Part shown: in pieces, positions 43,178 through 51,347 of the stretch | Position numbering within the stretch: the first letter of the stretch is position 1 | Layout of the letters: every line of letters begins with the position of its first letter | Assembly (NCBI GenBank): GCA_963719275.1 | Contig: CAVRBT010000008.1 | Span: 62,001 to 126,000, forward strand | DNA length: 64,000 bases | Direction of reading: 5' to 3' | From: AC-32 sp963719275 | GTDB lineage: Bacteria; Actinomycetota; Thermoleophilia; Gaiellales; Gaiellaceae | Made by a program: the position numbers and the translations under genes | Notes under the pieces: generated by a model | Databases searched by the model: none | What the model was told of the DNA's origin: nothing | Seen by the model: the letters and a program-made list of their open reading frames with translations, nothing else

Positions 43178-44285
43178 GCTCGACGATCTGCTCGACCGCG
43201 AATCGGAGCTCGTCCTCGGTGTTGTAGAAATGCGGCCCGAGCCGCAAACCGACGTCCGGCCGCCAGTCGCAGATCACGCCCCGCTCGCCGAGCTCGCGGC
43301 CGACCCGCTCGAAGTCCGGCGGTTTCACCACGACGGTGCCGCCGCGGCGGGCGGGGTCGCGCGGGCTGCCGACCGGGAAGCCGGCCCCGTCGAGCAGTTC
43401 GATCAGCAGCGTCGTCAGCTCGACCGAGCGGTCTCGGATCGGGCCGGTGCCGACCTCCTCGATCACGTCGTAGCCCGCGGTGGCGGCGTAGAGCGCGGGG
43501 ACGTTCGGCGTGCCGGTAAGGAAGCGCCAGGCGCCATCGGCGTAGTCCTGTTCGGGCTCGAACGCGAACGGTCGCGCGTGCGCCTGCCAGCCGGTCAGCG
43601 TCGGCTCGAGCGTCGCGGCGAGGTCGGGGCGCACGTAGAGCCAGCCCGCTCCCGGCCCGCCGCAGAGCCACTTCACCGAGCCGCCGACCGCGAAGTCCAC
43701 TTCCAGCTCGGTCACGTCGAGCGGGACCGTGCCGACCGACTGGTAAGCGTCGAGCACGACGTACGCGCCGTTCTCGCGGGCGGCGGCGACGATCGCCTCG
43801 ACGTTCTGAATCTCCCCGGTCTTGAAGAGCACGTGCGTGACCGGGACGAGCAGCGTCCGCTCGTCGATCGCCTCGACCACGCCCTCGTCGTCGGCCGCGA
43901 CCAGGATGTCGGCGCCGCGGCGCTCCTGCGCCTGGTAGAGGTAGCGGACGGACGGGAAGTTCCCCTCCTCGTAGACGACTCGGCGGCGAGGCCCGTCGAA
44001 GGTGAAGCACGAGACGACGACGGCCTCCGCGATGGTGACGTTCTGGTGCATCGAGACCGAGCCCGGCGGCGCGCCGATCAGCCGCCCGATCTGGTCGCCG
44101 ACAGTTAGCGGCATCTCCCACCAGCCCTCCTCCCAGGCGCGGACGCCGCGCTCGTTCCAGCTGCGCGAGTACTCGACCACCCGCTCCTCGGCGGCAGCCG
44201 GCATGGCGCCCAGCGAGTGGTTGATCAGGTACGTGGTCTCCGCGAGGATCGGGAACCGCTCGCGGTAGTCGAGGAGGCTCGGCAC
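43137..44285 (-). CDS. Class V aminotransferase / kynureninase-like PLP enzyme
   Basis: 382 residues of fold-type I. VVLDAYQSVGTVPLDVTELE supplies the Asp for the PLP ring nitrogen, and FAVGGSVKWLCGGPGAGWLY the Schiff-base lysine. TYLINHSLGAMPAAAEERV is the N-terminal signature of the kynureninase/isopenicillin-epimerase-like branch. The substrate is not clear; no tryptophan-degradation genes are near. GTG 44285 follows a TATACT box (44294-44299) by eight bases. Confidence 0.87.
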   Translation of the reverse strand: MPSLLDYRERFPILAETTYLINHSLGAMPAAAEERVVEYSRSWNERGVRAWEEGWWEMPLTVGDQIGRLIGAPPGSVSMHQNVTIAEAVVVSCFTFDGPRRRVVYEEGNFPSVRYLYQAQERRGADILVAADDEGVVEAIDERTLLVPVTHVLFKTGEIQNVEAIVAAARENGAYVVLDAYQSVGTVPLDVTELEVDFAVGGSVKWLCGGPGAGWLYVRPDLAATLEPTLTGWQAHARPFAFEPEQDYADGAWRFLTGTPNVPALYAATAGYDVIEEVGTGPIRDRSVELTTLLIELLDGAGFPVGSPRDPARRGGTVVVKPPDFERVGRELGERGVICDWRPDVGLRLGPHFYNTEDELRFAVEQIVELSGRAAPAGARRT

Positions 44286-44296
44286 CGGCCGCGAGT

Positions 44297-44328
44297 ATAG
44301 GAGGGCTTGACGAAACACCGGCTGTGCC
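44297..44328 (-). repeat. Short dispersed motif, copy 2
   Basis: On the minus strand: GCGGCACAGCCGGTGTTTCG then TCAAGCCCTCCTAT, continuing directly into the TATACT box of the class V aminotransferase. It shares its GTTTCGTCAA-CCCTCCTAT part with copy 1 (2930-2956) and GCGGCACAGCCG with copy 3 (46245-46268). Confidence 0.5.
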
Positions 44329-44365
44329 GCGTCGGTTCCCTGATCCCTCGATCGAGTGAAGCCGC

Positions 44366-44453
44366 GGCGAATCACCTTTAGGGGTGATACCCGGGTCCGG
44401 GGCCGCGAATACGGTCGGTTCCACTGAGGAACTGCGGCGTAAGGGGAGAAGAC
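44366..44453 (+). promoter_or_regulatory. Structured leader of the S8 peptidase gene
   Basis: ATCACC-TTTAGG-GGTGAT (44371-44388) is a 6-bp hairpin and GTTCC-ACTGA-GGAAC (44418-44432) a second one. The strings CCGCGGCGAAT and GGCCGCGAAT repeat between them. The hairpins are followed by AAGGGGAG, the ribosome site of TTG 44454. It could be a regulatory RNA leader; I do not recognise a known riboswitch. Confidence 0.4.
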
Positions 44454-46238
44454 TTGAAGCGGATCGAGGACGGGGTGCGAGGCGAGGCTCGCGGCAGCGG
44501 GCTGTGGGGCACCGGTCGCGGCGGGCGAAGTTCCGACGGACGCCGCAGCCGGACGGTGAAGCGCGGGCTTGTCCTGCTGCTCGTCATGGCACTCGCTGCC
44601 CCGCTGGCGGCGTCGGCCGGCGGCGGCCACCACCCGTGGCAGGCGAGCTACCTCGCGCCCTCGCTGGTGCGCGCGGCAACCCAGACGCCGAACGCCACCG
44701 TCCCTGTGATCGTCCAGAGCACGGACGGGACCAACGAGGCCGTCGACGCGCTGCACGACTTCTCGGACACGACTCGCAAGCTGCCGATCGTCGGCGCCGC
44801 GGCGGCAGAGGTCGTCGCAGGCGACCTGCCGGAGATCGCCGAGGAGCACAACCTCGTGATCACGCCCGACCAGGCCATGGTCTTCGACGACAAGCCGTCC
44901 GGCGGCCAGGGCACGAAGAAGCCGAAGCCGTACCACAACCCCCACCAGAGCGGGCCGTACAGCTCCAGCGACGTCTGGCCCGCCGCGGTAGGCGTCGACC
45001 AGCTCTGGCCGACCCTCCCGGGGCCGAGCGGCAACGATGCCGGCAGCACGCCGACGATCGCCTTCGTGGACTCGGGGATCGAGGCCTCGCGCAACGACTT
45101 CGGCGACCGCGTCCTCGCGGCGGTCGACCTGACGACGCTGCCGGGCAACTCGCCCGGCGACGGTCGCGGGCACGGCACCATGGTGGCCGGCGTCGCCGCC
45201 GGCTCCGCTCCAGGCCGCGCAGGCGCCGCGCCGACCGCGGGGATCGTCTCGCTCGACGTGATGGACGACCAGGGGATGGCGCGCACGAGCGACGTGATCG
45301 CCGCCACCCAGTGGATCCTGCGCAACCGCAAGCAGTACGACATCCGCGTCGCGAACTTCTCACTGCACTCGGCGAGCGCGTCTAGCTTCCGCTGGGACCC
45401 GCTGGACAAGGCGGTCGAGAAGCTCTGGCTCTCCGGCGTCGTGGTCGTCGCAGCCTCCGGCAACCAGGGCCAGGGCGGACGGTCGACGCCGATGGCGTAC
45501 GCACCAGGGAACGACCCCTTCGCGATCACCGTCGGCGCGCTCGACCTGCACGGCAGCGCCAACCCGGAGCGCGCGGACGTGCCTTCGTGGTCGGCCTGGG
45601 GCTACACGCTCGACGGCTTCGCGAAGCCCGAGCTCTCCGCCCCCGGCCGCGCGATCGTCGGTCCGGTTCCGGCCGACTCGACGCTGGCCTCCGAGCGCCC
45701 AGGCCAGTTGCTGAGCACGCCGGAGGGCACGTACATCACCCTTTCCGGCACCTCGCTCTCGGCCCCGATCGTCGCCGGCATTGCTGCCGACCTGCTCGCG
45801 CTACGCCCCACGCTGACGCCCGACCAGGTCAAGGGCGCGCTGATGCACGAGGCCCGCGCGCTGCGGAGGGTGCGGACGCTGGCAGCCGGCGTCGGCGAGG
45901 CGTACGCGCCCGCCGCTGCGGCGCTCGCGTTCCCGCCGAACCCGAACCGCGCGCTCGACGGCTTCCTGACCAAGGATCCCGCCGGCGACGGGATGATCTT
46001 CGACGACGTCTCCTGGCTCGACGCGGCCAAGGCCTCGCCGAGCTGGGACGCGGTCTCGTGGCTCGACGGCTGGGCCGACGTCTCCTGGTCGGACGTGTCG
46101 TGGTCGGACGTGTCGTGGTCGGATGTCTCCTGGGCGGACGTCTCCTGGTCTGACGTCTCCTGGTCGGACGTGTCCTGGACCGACGTCTCCTGGGCGGACC
46201 TGGCGAACATCGTGTACGCCGACGTCGCGCCTAGTTAA
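44454..46238 (+). CDS. Secreted S8 subtilisin-like serine peptidase with DVSW repeats
   Basis: 594 residues. A hydrophobic signal segment (RGLVLLLVMALAAPLAASAG) lies at about 37-56. The catalytic triad of subtilases is Asp in IAFVDSGIEASRN, His in GRGHGTMVAGVAAG and Ser in LSGTSLSAPIVAGIAADLLA. The last 75 residues consist of tandem [S/A/T]DVSW pentapeptides, eight in a row, plus flanking variants. TTG 44454 has AAGGGGAG upstream; GTG 44556 is an alternative start closer to the signal peptide. The enzyme is exported; the repeats may anchor it or bind a surface ligand (inference). Confidence 0.92.
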   Translation: MKRIEDGVRGEARGSGLWGTGRGGRSSDGRRSRTVKRGLVLLLVMALAAPLAASAGGGHHPWQASYLAPSLVRAATQTPNATVPVIVQSTDGTNEAVDALHDFSDTTRKLPIVGAAAAEVVAGDLPEIAEEHNLVITPDQAMVFDDKPSGGQGTKKPKPYHNPHQSGPYSSSDVWPAAVGVDQLWPTLPGPSGNDAGSTPTIAFVDSGIEASRNDFGDRVLAAVDLTTLPGNSPGDGRGHGTMVAGVAAGSAPGRAGAAPTAGIVSLDVMDDQGMARTSDVIAATQWILRNRKQYDIRVANFSLHSASASSFRWDPLDKAVEKLWLSGVVVVAASGNQGQGGRSTPMAYAPGNDPFAITVGALDLHGSANPERADVPSWSAWGYTLDGFAKPELSAPGRAIVGPVPADSTLASERPGQLLSTPEGTYITLSGTSLSAPIVAGIAADLLALRPTLTPDQVKGALMHEARALRRVRTLAAGVGEAYAPAAAALAFPPNPNRALDGFLTKDPAGDGMIFDDVSWLDAAKASPSWDAVSWLDGWADVSWSDVSWSDVSWSDVSWADVSWSDVSWSDVSWTDVSWADLANIVYADVAPS

Positions 46239-46244
46239 CGAGCG

Positions 46245-46268
46245 CTCGTCGAAACGACGGCTGTGCCG
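46245..46268 (-). repeat. Short dispersed motif, copy 3
   Basis: Minus strand GCGGCACAGCCGTCGTTTCG, in the 48-bp gap between the converging S8 peptidase and epimerase genes. Similar to copy 2 at 44297-44328 but lacking the CCCTCCTAT end, and not in a promoter position. Confidence 0.4.
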
Positions 46269-46286
46269 CGACGTTCCGACAAGCGC

Positions 46287-47318
46287 TCAGCTGAGCTTCT
46301 TCAAGACCCCGAGCGCCCGCTGATCCCACGGGACGCGGTGGGTCACCCCGGCCGCGCCGACGCGGTCGCGGTTGGCCAGGTACCAGTCGTAGGTCTCGGA
46401 GAGCGCCTGCTCGTTCGAGAGCCGCGGCGTGAGGCCCAGCAGCCGCTGCGCCTTCGAGACGTCGACGAACGAGTCGCGGTGTGCCGTGCGGTAGTGCCAC
46501 TCGGCGAGCGGTGAGAGCCGCGCGAGCTCCAGCGCCCGCAGCGCTAGCTCGGCCGGCCGCGCGGGCACCGGGCGGAGGCGGCTGCCGGAGCCTGCGTGCG
46601 CGATCAGCTCCTCGAGGTCGGAGCGGACGGTGCCGAACTCGGTCGCCCCGACATTGAAGGTATCGCCGGCGACGTCGGCCTGGGCGGCGGCGACCGTCGC
46701 CTCGACGAGGTCCTCGACCGCGAGCAGCTGGTACCGGTTCGAGCCGTCGCCGAGAATCGGGATCCGCCGGCCCTCGCGGATCCAGTCGAAGAGGATCTCG
46801 AACACCCCGAGGCGCTCGGGGCCGATGAAGGTCTTCGGGCGCAGGATCACGACCTCGAGCCCGCGCCGGCCCACGTCCCGGGCGACGCGCTCCGCCTCGA
46901 TCTTCGACTCCCCGTAGTGGCCCACGCCGACGAGCGGCGCGTCCTCGGCGATCGGGTGGTGCTTCGGCACGCCGTAGACCGCGGTCGAGGAGATCAGCAC
47001 CGCGCGCTTCACGCCCGCCTCGAGCGCGGCCGCGAGCGTGACGGCGGCGCCCTCGACGTTCACGGAGCGGATCGAGTCGCGGGAGGCCTGGATCGGCAGG
47101 GCAGCCGCCGCGTGGACGAGCACATCCGTCCCGTCGGCGAGGCGCGCGGCGTCCGCCTGGTCGCGCACGTCGCCGCGGATCTCCTCGATTTCGCGCTCGA
47201 GCTGCGCGTCGTCGAGCGCGGCGAGGTCGAGCGTCCGCACCTCGTGCCCGTCGGCCAGCAGCCGCCGCGCAAGGTGGAGGCCGAGGAACCCGGCGCCGCC
47301 CGTGATCGCCCACCGCAT
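46287..47318 (-). CDS. NAD(P)-dependent epimerase/dehydratase (extended SDR)
   Basis: 343 residues. MRWAITGGAGFLGLHLARRL is the Rossmann motif; ISSTAVYGVPKHHPIAEDA and VGHYGESKIEAERVARDVG contain the Ser-Tyr-Lys catalytic set (YGESK). It is probably a nucleotide-sugar or sterol-like epimerase/dehydrogenase; substrate unknown. ATG 47318 has TAGGTT at 47326-47331 with a 7-bp gap, supporting a leaderless start. Confidence 0.9.
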   Translation of the reverse strand: MRWAITGGAGFLGLHLARRLLADGHEVRTLDLAALDDAQLEREIEEIRGDVRDQADAARLADGTDVLVHAAAALPIQASRDSIRSVNVEGAAVTLAAALEAGVKRAVLISSTAVYGVPKHHPIAEDAPLVGVGHYGESKIEAERVARDVGRRGLEVVILRPKTFIGPERLGVFEILFDWIREGRRIPILGDGSNRYQLLAVEDLVEATVAAAQADVAGDTFNVGATEFGTVRSDLEELIAHAGSGSRLRPVPARPAELALRALELARLSPLAEWHYRTAHRDSFVDVSKAQRLLGLTPRLSNEQALSETYDWYLANRDRVGAAGVTHRVPWDQRALGVLKKLS

Positions 47319-47373
47319 CCGCGGCAACCTAGCGGGAGGACTCGGGGGCCGAGGCGCGAACTGGGTCCGCCTC

Positions 47374-48279
47374 GTGACCGGCAAGGTCGTCGTGTTCGGC
47401 GCGGCGGTGCTGGCAGGGCTCACGCTGGCGACGCCCGCCCAGGCCCGGAACCCGCAGATCGCGGGTCTCCAGGTCGCCCTGCGCGCATACGGGCTCTACA
47501 CCGGGCCGATCGACGCGATCGCGGGGCCGATGACGGTGCGTGCGACAAAGGCGTTCCAGCGGCACGCGGGCATCGCCCCGGACGGCCGCGCCGGCCCGGC
47601 GACCCGGCGGGCGCTCGGGCCGCTGGGGACGCCGGTCTTCGGGCGCCGCACGCTGCGGCGCGGCCTCTTCGGCTGGGACGTCTCGGTGCTGCAATACATG
47701 CTCGCGCGCCGCGGACAGCTCGTCCCCGTCTACGGGTTCTTCGACCGTGCGACCGAACGCGCCCTGCGGCGCTACCAGCGCGCGCGGAAGCTGGGCGCGG
47801 ACGGGATCGCAGGCCCGGTCACGATCTCCGCCCTCGGCCGCGGCAGTCAGGGCGTGCGGCCCGCCCGCCCGGCCCCGCCGCCGTCGCGGACGGCGAGCGT
47901 GCGGACGATGCTCACCAACTGGGCGGTCGCGTACCGGCTCGACCCGGGGCTCGTCCGCGCCCTGGCGTGGATGGAATCGGGCTTCCAGCCGGGGCTCGTG
48001 TCCTCGGCCGGTGCGCGCGGCGTGATGCAGGTCCTGCCCGGGACCCGGCACTACGTGCAGTCGATCCTCATCGGCCACAAGGTCCCGAACTCGACGTCGG
48101 GGAACATCCGAATCGGCGTCGTCTATCTTCGGCAGCTGCTGCACGAGTTTCGCTGGAGCCGAAGGCACGCGCTCGCCGCGTGGTACCAGGGGCCGGCGTC
48201 CCTGCGGAAGCACGGCCAGCTCCCCGCGACGAGGCAGTTCGTCGCGAACGTGCTAGCGCTGACGCGCCGCAACGTCTAG
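47374..48279 (+). CDS. Lytic transglycosylase with two peptidoglycan-binding domains
   Basis: 301 residues: signal peptide (KVVVFGAAVLAGLTLATPAQA), two PG_binding_1 domains (LQVALRAYGLYTGPIDAIAG; VLQYMLARRGQLVPVYGFFD), and a C-terminal SLT domain with RALAWMESGFQPGLVSSAGA (catalytic Glu in MESG) and RGVMQVLPGT. It cleaves glycan strands of the wall. GTG 47374 start. The 3' end overlaps the converging copCD gene by 27 bp. Confidence 0.9.
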   Translation: MTGKVVVFGAAVLAGLTLATPAQARNPQIAGLQVALRAYGLYTGPIDAIAGPMTVRATKAFQRHAGIAPDGRAGPATRRALGPLGTPVFGRRTLRRGLFGWDVSVLQYMLARRGQLVPVYGFFDRATERALRRYQRARKLGADGIAGPVTISALGRGSQGVRPARPAPPPSRTASVRTMLTNWAVAYRLDPGLVRALAWMESGFQPGLVSSAGARGVMQVLPGTRHYVQSILIGHKVPNSTSGNIRIGVVYLRQLLHEFRWSRRHALAAWYQGPASLRKHGQLPATRQFVANVLALTRRNV

Positions 48280-49554
48280 CTGCTTCTGGACGGGCTGAGG
48301 AGGCGGCTTCGAGTCGACCAGCACCGCGGCCGCGAGCAGGATCGCCATCCCGACCGCGCTCTCACCGGCGAGGCTGCGCGGCAGGCCGGCGAACAGCGGC
48401 CCGCCGCGCTCGAGGCGCGGCCGGACGAGGAAGTGGTGCGCGGCGCCCCACATCAGCGCGAGCGAGACGAGGCCGAGCTTCACCAGCAGTACGTGCCCGT
48501 AGCCCTGGGTCCAGAGGTCGGAGAGGTGCGGCAGGCGCAGGATGCTGAGGTAGGTACCGGCCGCGAGGAGCACGACGATCAGCACCGTCGCGAGCTTCGA
48601 GAAGCGCAGGAACGCGCGCCGGCGCAGCTCCGGCTCGAGCGGCCACACGACGAAGGCGAGCTGGACGAGCCCGCCGACCCAGAGCGACGCGGCCGCGAGG
48701 TGGAGCCAGTCGGCGAGCTCCGAGAGCCACGACGAGCCGGCGTCGGCGGCCGAGTGCCCGGAGAGCGACAGGCCCGAGGCGAAGCCGAGCGCAAGCAGGA
48801 ACGCGGGCCAGAGGAGCTTCTCCCGGTCGGTCAGCCAGGCGAGGAAGACGAGCGCGGCGACCAGCGCGTAGCCGAGTGTCATTGCCACGAAGGCAGTCCC
48901 GAAGCGCGTCTTCGCGAGCGACGAGAGGTCGCCGTAGAGAAAGTCGACGAACGGCAGCTGGAGCGCGTCCTCGGCGCGTAGGAGGAACGCGAGGACGCCG
49001 ACCTCGAGCGCACCGACCGCGCCCACGCCGACCAGCTGGTAGAAGCGCCGCTGCGCAGCGGGGGTGAAGGGCCGGCGGACGACCAGCAGCCGGAAACCGA
49101 GCCCTCCGGCGAGCAGCGCGAGCGCAACGAAGTAAAGCCAGCGCACGAGGTGCTCCTCCGTCGTCGGCCCGCCCGCGCCGAAGGCGTCCGAGGCGGACGG
49201 CGCCTTCTGCCGCACCCCGAACGTGAAGACGCCCGAGACGACGTGGCCGTCGGCCGAGACCGCGCGCCAGCGCACCGTGTAGCCGCCGCGCGCCAGCATC
49301 GAGACCGGAGCGACCATCACGCGGCCCCCGGTCGTCGTGCGTGTCGGGCCGGAGAGCAGCCTGCCGTCTGCGCTGTAGACCCGGATCGCGTTCGGCAGCG
49401 CGTCGACGGTCTGGTCGAAGTCGAGCCGCACGACCCTGGGCGACTGCGCCACCCGCGTGCCGTACTGAGGCTGCGTCTTGACGAGCGTCGCGTGCGCCGA
49501 CGCCGCCGCCGGGAAGGCGAGCGCGGCGAGCGCGACGGCGAGCAGCCGCCTCAC
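48253..49554 (-). CDS. CopC-CopD fusion, copper resistance/uptake protein
   Basis: 433 residues. A signal peptide is followed by a CopC domain (SAHATLVKTQPQYGTRVAQS; the His after the cleavage site is the usual first copper ligand; ADGHVVSGVFTFGV). About eight membrane helices of CopD type follow (DWLHLAAASLWVGGLVQLAF). It binds copper outside the membrane and passes it inward or buffers it. GTG 49554 overlaps the upstream membrane gene in GTGA, forming a set with the genes up to 51314. Confidence 0.9.
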   Translation of the reverse strand: MRRLLAVALAALAFPAAASAHATLVKTQPQYGTRVAQSPRVVRLDFDQTVDALPNAIRVYSADGRLLSGPTRTTTGGRVMVAPVSMLARGGYTVRWRAVSADGHVVSGVFTFGVRQKAPSASDAFGAGGPTTEEHLVRWLYFVALALLAGGLGFRLLVVRRPFTPAAQRRFYQLVGVGAVGALEVGVLAFLLRAEDALQLPFVDFLYGDLSSLAKTRFGTAFVAMTLGYALVAALVFLAWLTDREKLLWPAFLLALGFASGLSLSGHSAADAGSSWLSELADWLHLAAASLWVGGLVQLAFVVWPLEPELRRRAFLRFSKLATVLIVVLLAAGTYLSILRLPHLSDLWTQGYGHVLLVKLGLVSLALMWGAAHHFLVRPRLERGGPLFAGLPRSLAGESAVGMAILLAAAVLVDSKPPPQPVQKQLDVAARQR

Positions 49555-50135
49555 CGGTGCGGCTCTCCTGCGAGCGGTGAAAGGTGCCCGAAGATCGGGG
49601 CGACGTCGCGGTCGGTGTAGAGGAAGACTGCGAGCACGACGAGCGTCAGTGCGAGGCCGGAGCCCCACACCCGCGAGCGCGGGCGGATGATCGCGACGAG
49701 CGGGAAGATCGCTCCGACGAGCGCGGTCCACCCCATGATGTGGTGCAGGAACGCAGCGCGCGCGAACAGCCAGCCGTTCTGCTCGTGAATCAGCAGCGAG
49801 GCGCCCGACACCGCGAGGGCGAGCGGAAGCGCCAGGCGCCACGCGCGGTTGTGCAGCTTGCCCCGCAGCAGCCCGAGCTCCGCGGCGCCCGCGAGCATCA
49901 TCGTCTGGGCCCACGCGCCGTGGGCGACGATGTGGATCGTCGAGTTCGTGAAGAAGACCATCACCGGCCACATCAGCACCCCGAGGGCGAAGACGAGGCT
50001 CGGCCAGAGGTAGGCGCGCCACGCGCGGCGACGCCAGACGTCCTCGCCGACGACCGCGCGCGCGAGCAGCAGCAGGCCGAGCAGCAGGAACCCGGTCGCG
50101 AACATCCAGTGCACGTGCTCGGCGGGCGGCTGCAT
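49551..50135 (-). CDS. Multi-pass membrane protein coupled to copCD
   Basis: 194 residues, about six membrane helices, with several histidines at predicted membrane edges (EHVHWMFATG, STIHIVAHGAWAQTMM, AAFLHHIMGW) that could bind metal. Coupled to copCD. Its ATG at 50135 is preceded by AAGGAGCACTAG, a ribosome site that forms the right arm of the long hairpin element 50138-50301, so translation may be controlled by that structure. Confidence 0.8.
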   Translation of the reverse strand: MQPPAEHVHWMFATGFLLLGLLLLARAVVGEDVWRRRAWRAYLWPSLVFALGVLMWPVMVFFTNSTIHIVAHGAWAQTMMLAGAAELGLLRGKLHNRAWRLALPLALAVSGASLLIHEQNGWLFARAAFLHHIMGWTALVGAIFPLVAIIRPRSRVWGSGLALTLVVLAVFLYTDRDVAPIFGHLSPLAGEPHR

Positions 50136-50137
50136 CT

Positions 50138-50301
50138 AGTGCTCCTTCCAGTGATGCTGTCCAGCTTCTGGGTCGCGAGCACCAAGCCAGGGGTCGCACT
50201 CGTCCGCAACCAAGGCTGGTTGCCTTGGCAAGGGCGAGGGTGGTTCCTGGCGCCGCGTGATCGCGGGCCAGAAGCGGGCGTGTATCGCTGGGAGGAGCAC
50301 T
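50138..50301 (-). repeat. 164-nt intercistronic hairpin element, copy A
   Basis: Outer arms AGTGCTCC (50138-50145) and GGAGCACT (50294-50301) pair; a core at 50165-50274 forms a long imperfect stem (CTTCTGG/CCAGAAG, CGCGA/TCGCG, CCAGG/CCTGG) capped by CCAAGG-CTGGTTG-CCTTGG. Same architecture as 59796-59960 with different stem bases but the same asymmetric internal loop. It fills the space from the TAA of one minus-strand gene to the ATG of the next and contains the latter's ribosome binding site. Confidence 0.8.
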
Positions 50302-50567
50302 TACTCCTGTTCCTCCAGGTCCTCGATCAGCCCGGGCGCGACGAACAGCGAGAACACGACGCCGACGGCGACGACGAGCAGCGGCGGCTGAACGAACAGC
50401 CACCAGAAGCCCTCCCCGTGCGGGTGCAGGATCGTCAGGCGGTACGGCTGCAGGAAGGCCCAGACGACGCCGCCCACCATCGTCAGCGGCCCGAGCGCGG
50501 CGACGATCATGGCTCTTGCCGTGCGGGAGCGCGCAGCGACGCGCTCCTGGATCAGTTGTGTGCTCAT
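50301..50567 (-). CDS. Small two-helix membrane protein, 88 aa
   Basis: 88 residues from ATG 50567: a basic N-terminus, then two hydrophobic helices (AMIVAALGPLTMVGGVVWAF; LFVQPPLLVVAVGVVFSLFV) and an acidic tail (LIEDLEEQE). Its TAA stop abuts hairpin element copy A. It belongs to the leftward copper-type set; specific role unknown. Confidence 0.75.
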   Translation of the reverse strand: MSTQLIQERVAARSRTARAMIVAALGPLTMVGGVVWAFLQPYRLTILHPHGEGFWWLFVQPPLLVVAVGVVFSLFVAPGLIEDLEEQE

Positions 50568-50624
50568 TCCACCTCCCCAGGTCGGGACAACAACCGTCCC
50601 GCGGCTCCGGGTTGCTACCGCGGG

Positions 50625-51314
50625 TTACGCGGGGAGAGGCGGCGGCCGGCTCTCGAAGGCCAGGCCGAAAAGCTTGCGCGGCGGGGCCGCGGCGGTCTCG
50701 GTGCGTGCCGTGGGCAGGGGCTTCGGCGCCGCGCGGCCGAGCCGGTCCGCGAGCGCGCACGTGTCCGCGGCGTAGCGCTCGTACTCGCGCAGCCAGCTCG
50801 CGACCGCGCTCCACGCGAGCGCGACGAGGACTGCGAGCACGGCGAAGACCGGGAGCGCGGAGGTGTGCAGCCACGGCGCGAGCAGGGGCCAGCGGCCGGA
50901 TGCGACCTGCTCGGCATCGGTCTGCACGAGGTAGAAGGTCGAGGTCGAGAGGAAGGCGGTGAACCAGAGCCGCGGTGAGAGGTCCAGCTTCATGCGCGGC
51001 GCCGGCGCGGCGCTCGACCCGACGGCGGCGAGGACGCGGCGGCTCGCGCGCGCCGCGGCGTGTGCGCGGACGAACCGCCAGGCGAGCCGTGCGGCCAGCA
51101 GCGCGAGGCCGAGCTTCACCCCGGCGAGCAGGAACGGATAGTACTCGGCGCCGGAGTAGCCCGAGCTGACGTGGCGGCCGAAGTCGAGGCGGTGCGTGAG
51201 GCTCCGGCCGGTCAGCTCCGCGATCAGCGCGAGCAGCGCGAAGGCGAGCACCGAGGAGAGCCGCTGGTGCCGGCGCGCACGTTCCACCCCGTCAGTTTGC
51301 CGGACGCGGCCCAC
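50625..51314 (-). CDS. Multi-pass membrane protein of unknown function
   Basis: Up to 229 residues with about four membrane helices (SVLAFALLALIAELTG; FLLAGVKLGLALLAARLAW; LWFTAFLSTSTFYLVQTD; ALPVFAVLAVLVALAWSAVA) and a long basic, proline-rich C-terminal tail. First gene of the leftward set ending in copCD. Start is GTG 51314 or GTG 51287; neither has a strong ribosome site. The 57 bp after it contain GGGAC/GTCCC and CCGCGG inverted repeats. Confidence 0.7.
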   Translation of the reverse strand: MGRVRQTDGVERARRHQRLSSVLAFALLALIAELTGRSLTHRLDFGRHVSSGYSGAEYYPFLLAGVKLGLALLAARLAWRFVRAHAAARASRRVLAAVGSSAAPAPRMKLDLSPRLWFTAFLSTSTFYLVQTDAEQVASGRWPLLAPWLHTSALPVFAVLAVLVALAWSAVASWLREYERYAADTCALADRLGRAAPKPLPTARTETAAAPPRKLFGLAFESRPPPLPA

Positions 51315-51347
51315 CTGGCCAAGCGGGACCGGTTAGGAGGGGCTGTC

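Noticed and set aside
44366..44453. Assignment of the S8 leader to a known riboswitch (for example c-di-AMP type)
   Set aside because: Some G-rich strings look similar, but I could not match the conserved core from memory, so it is reported only as a structured leader.
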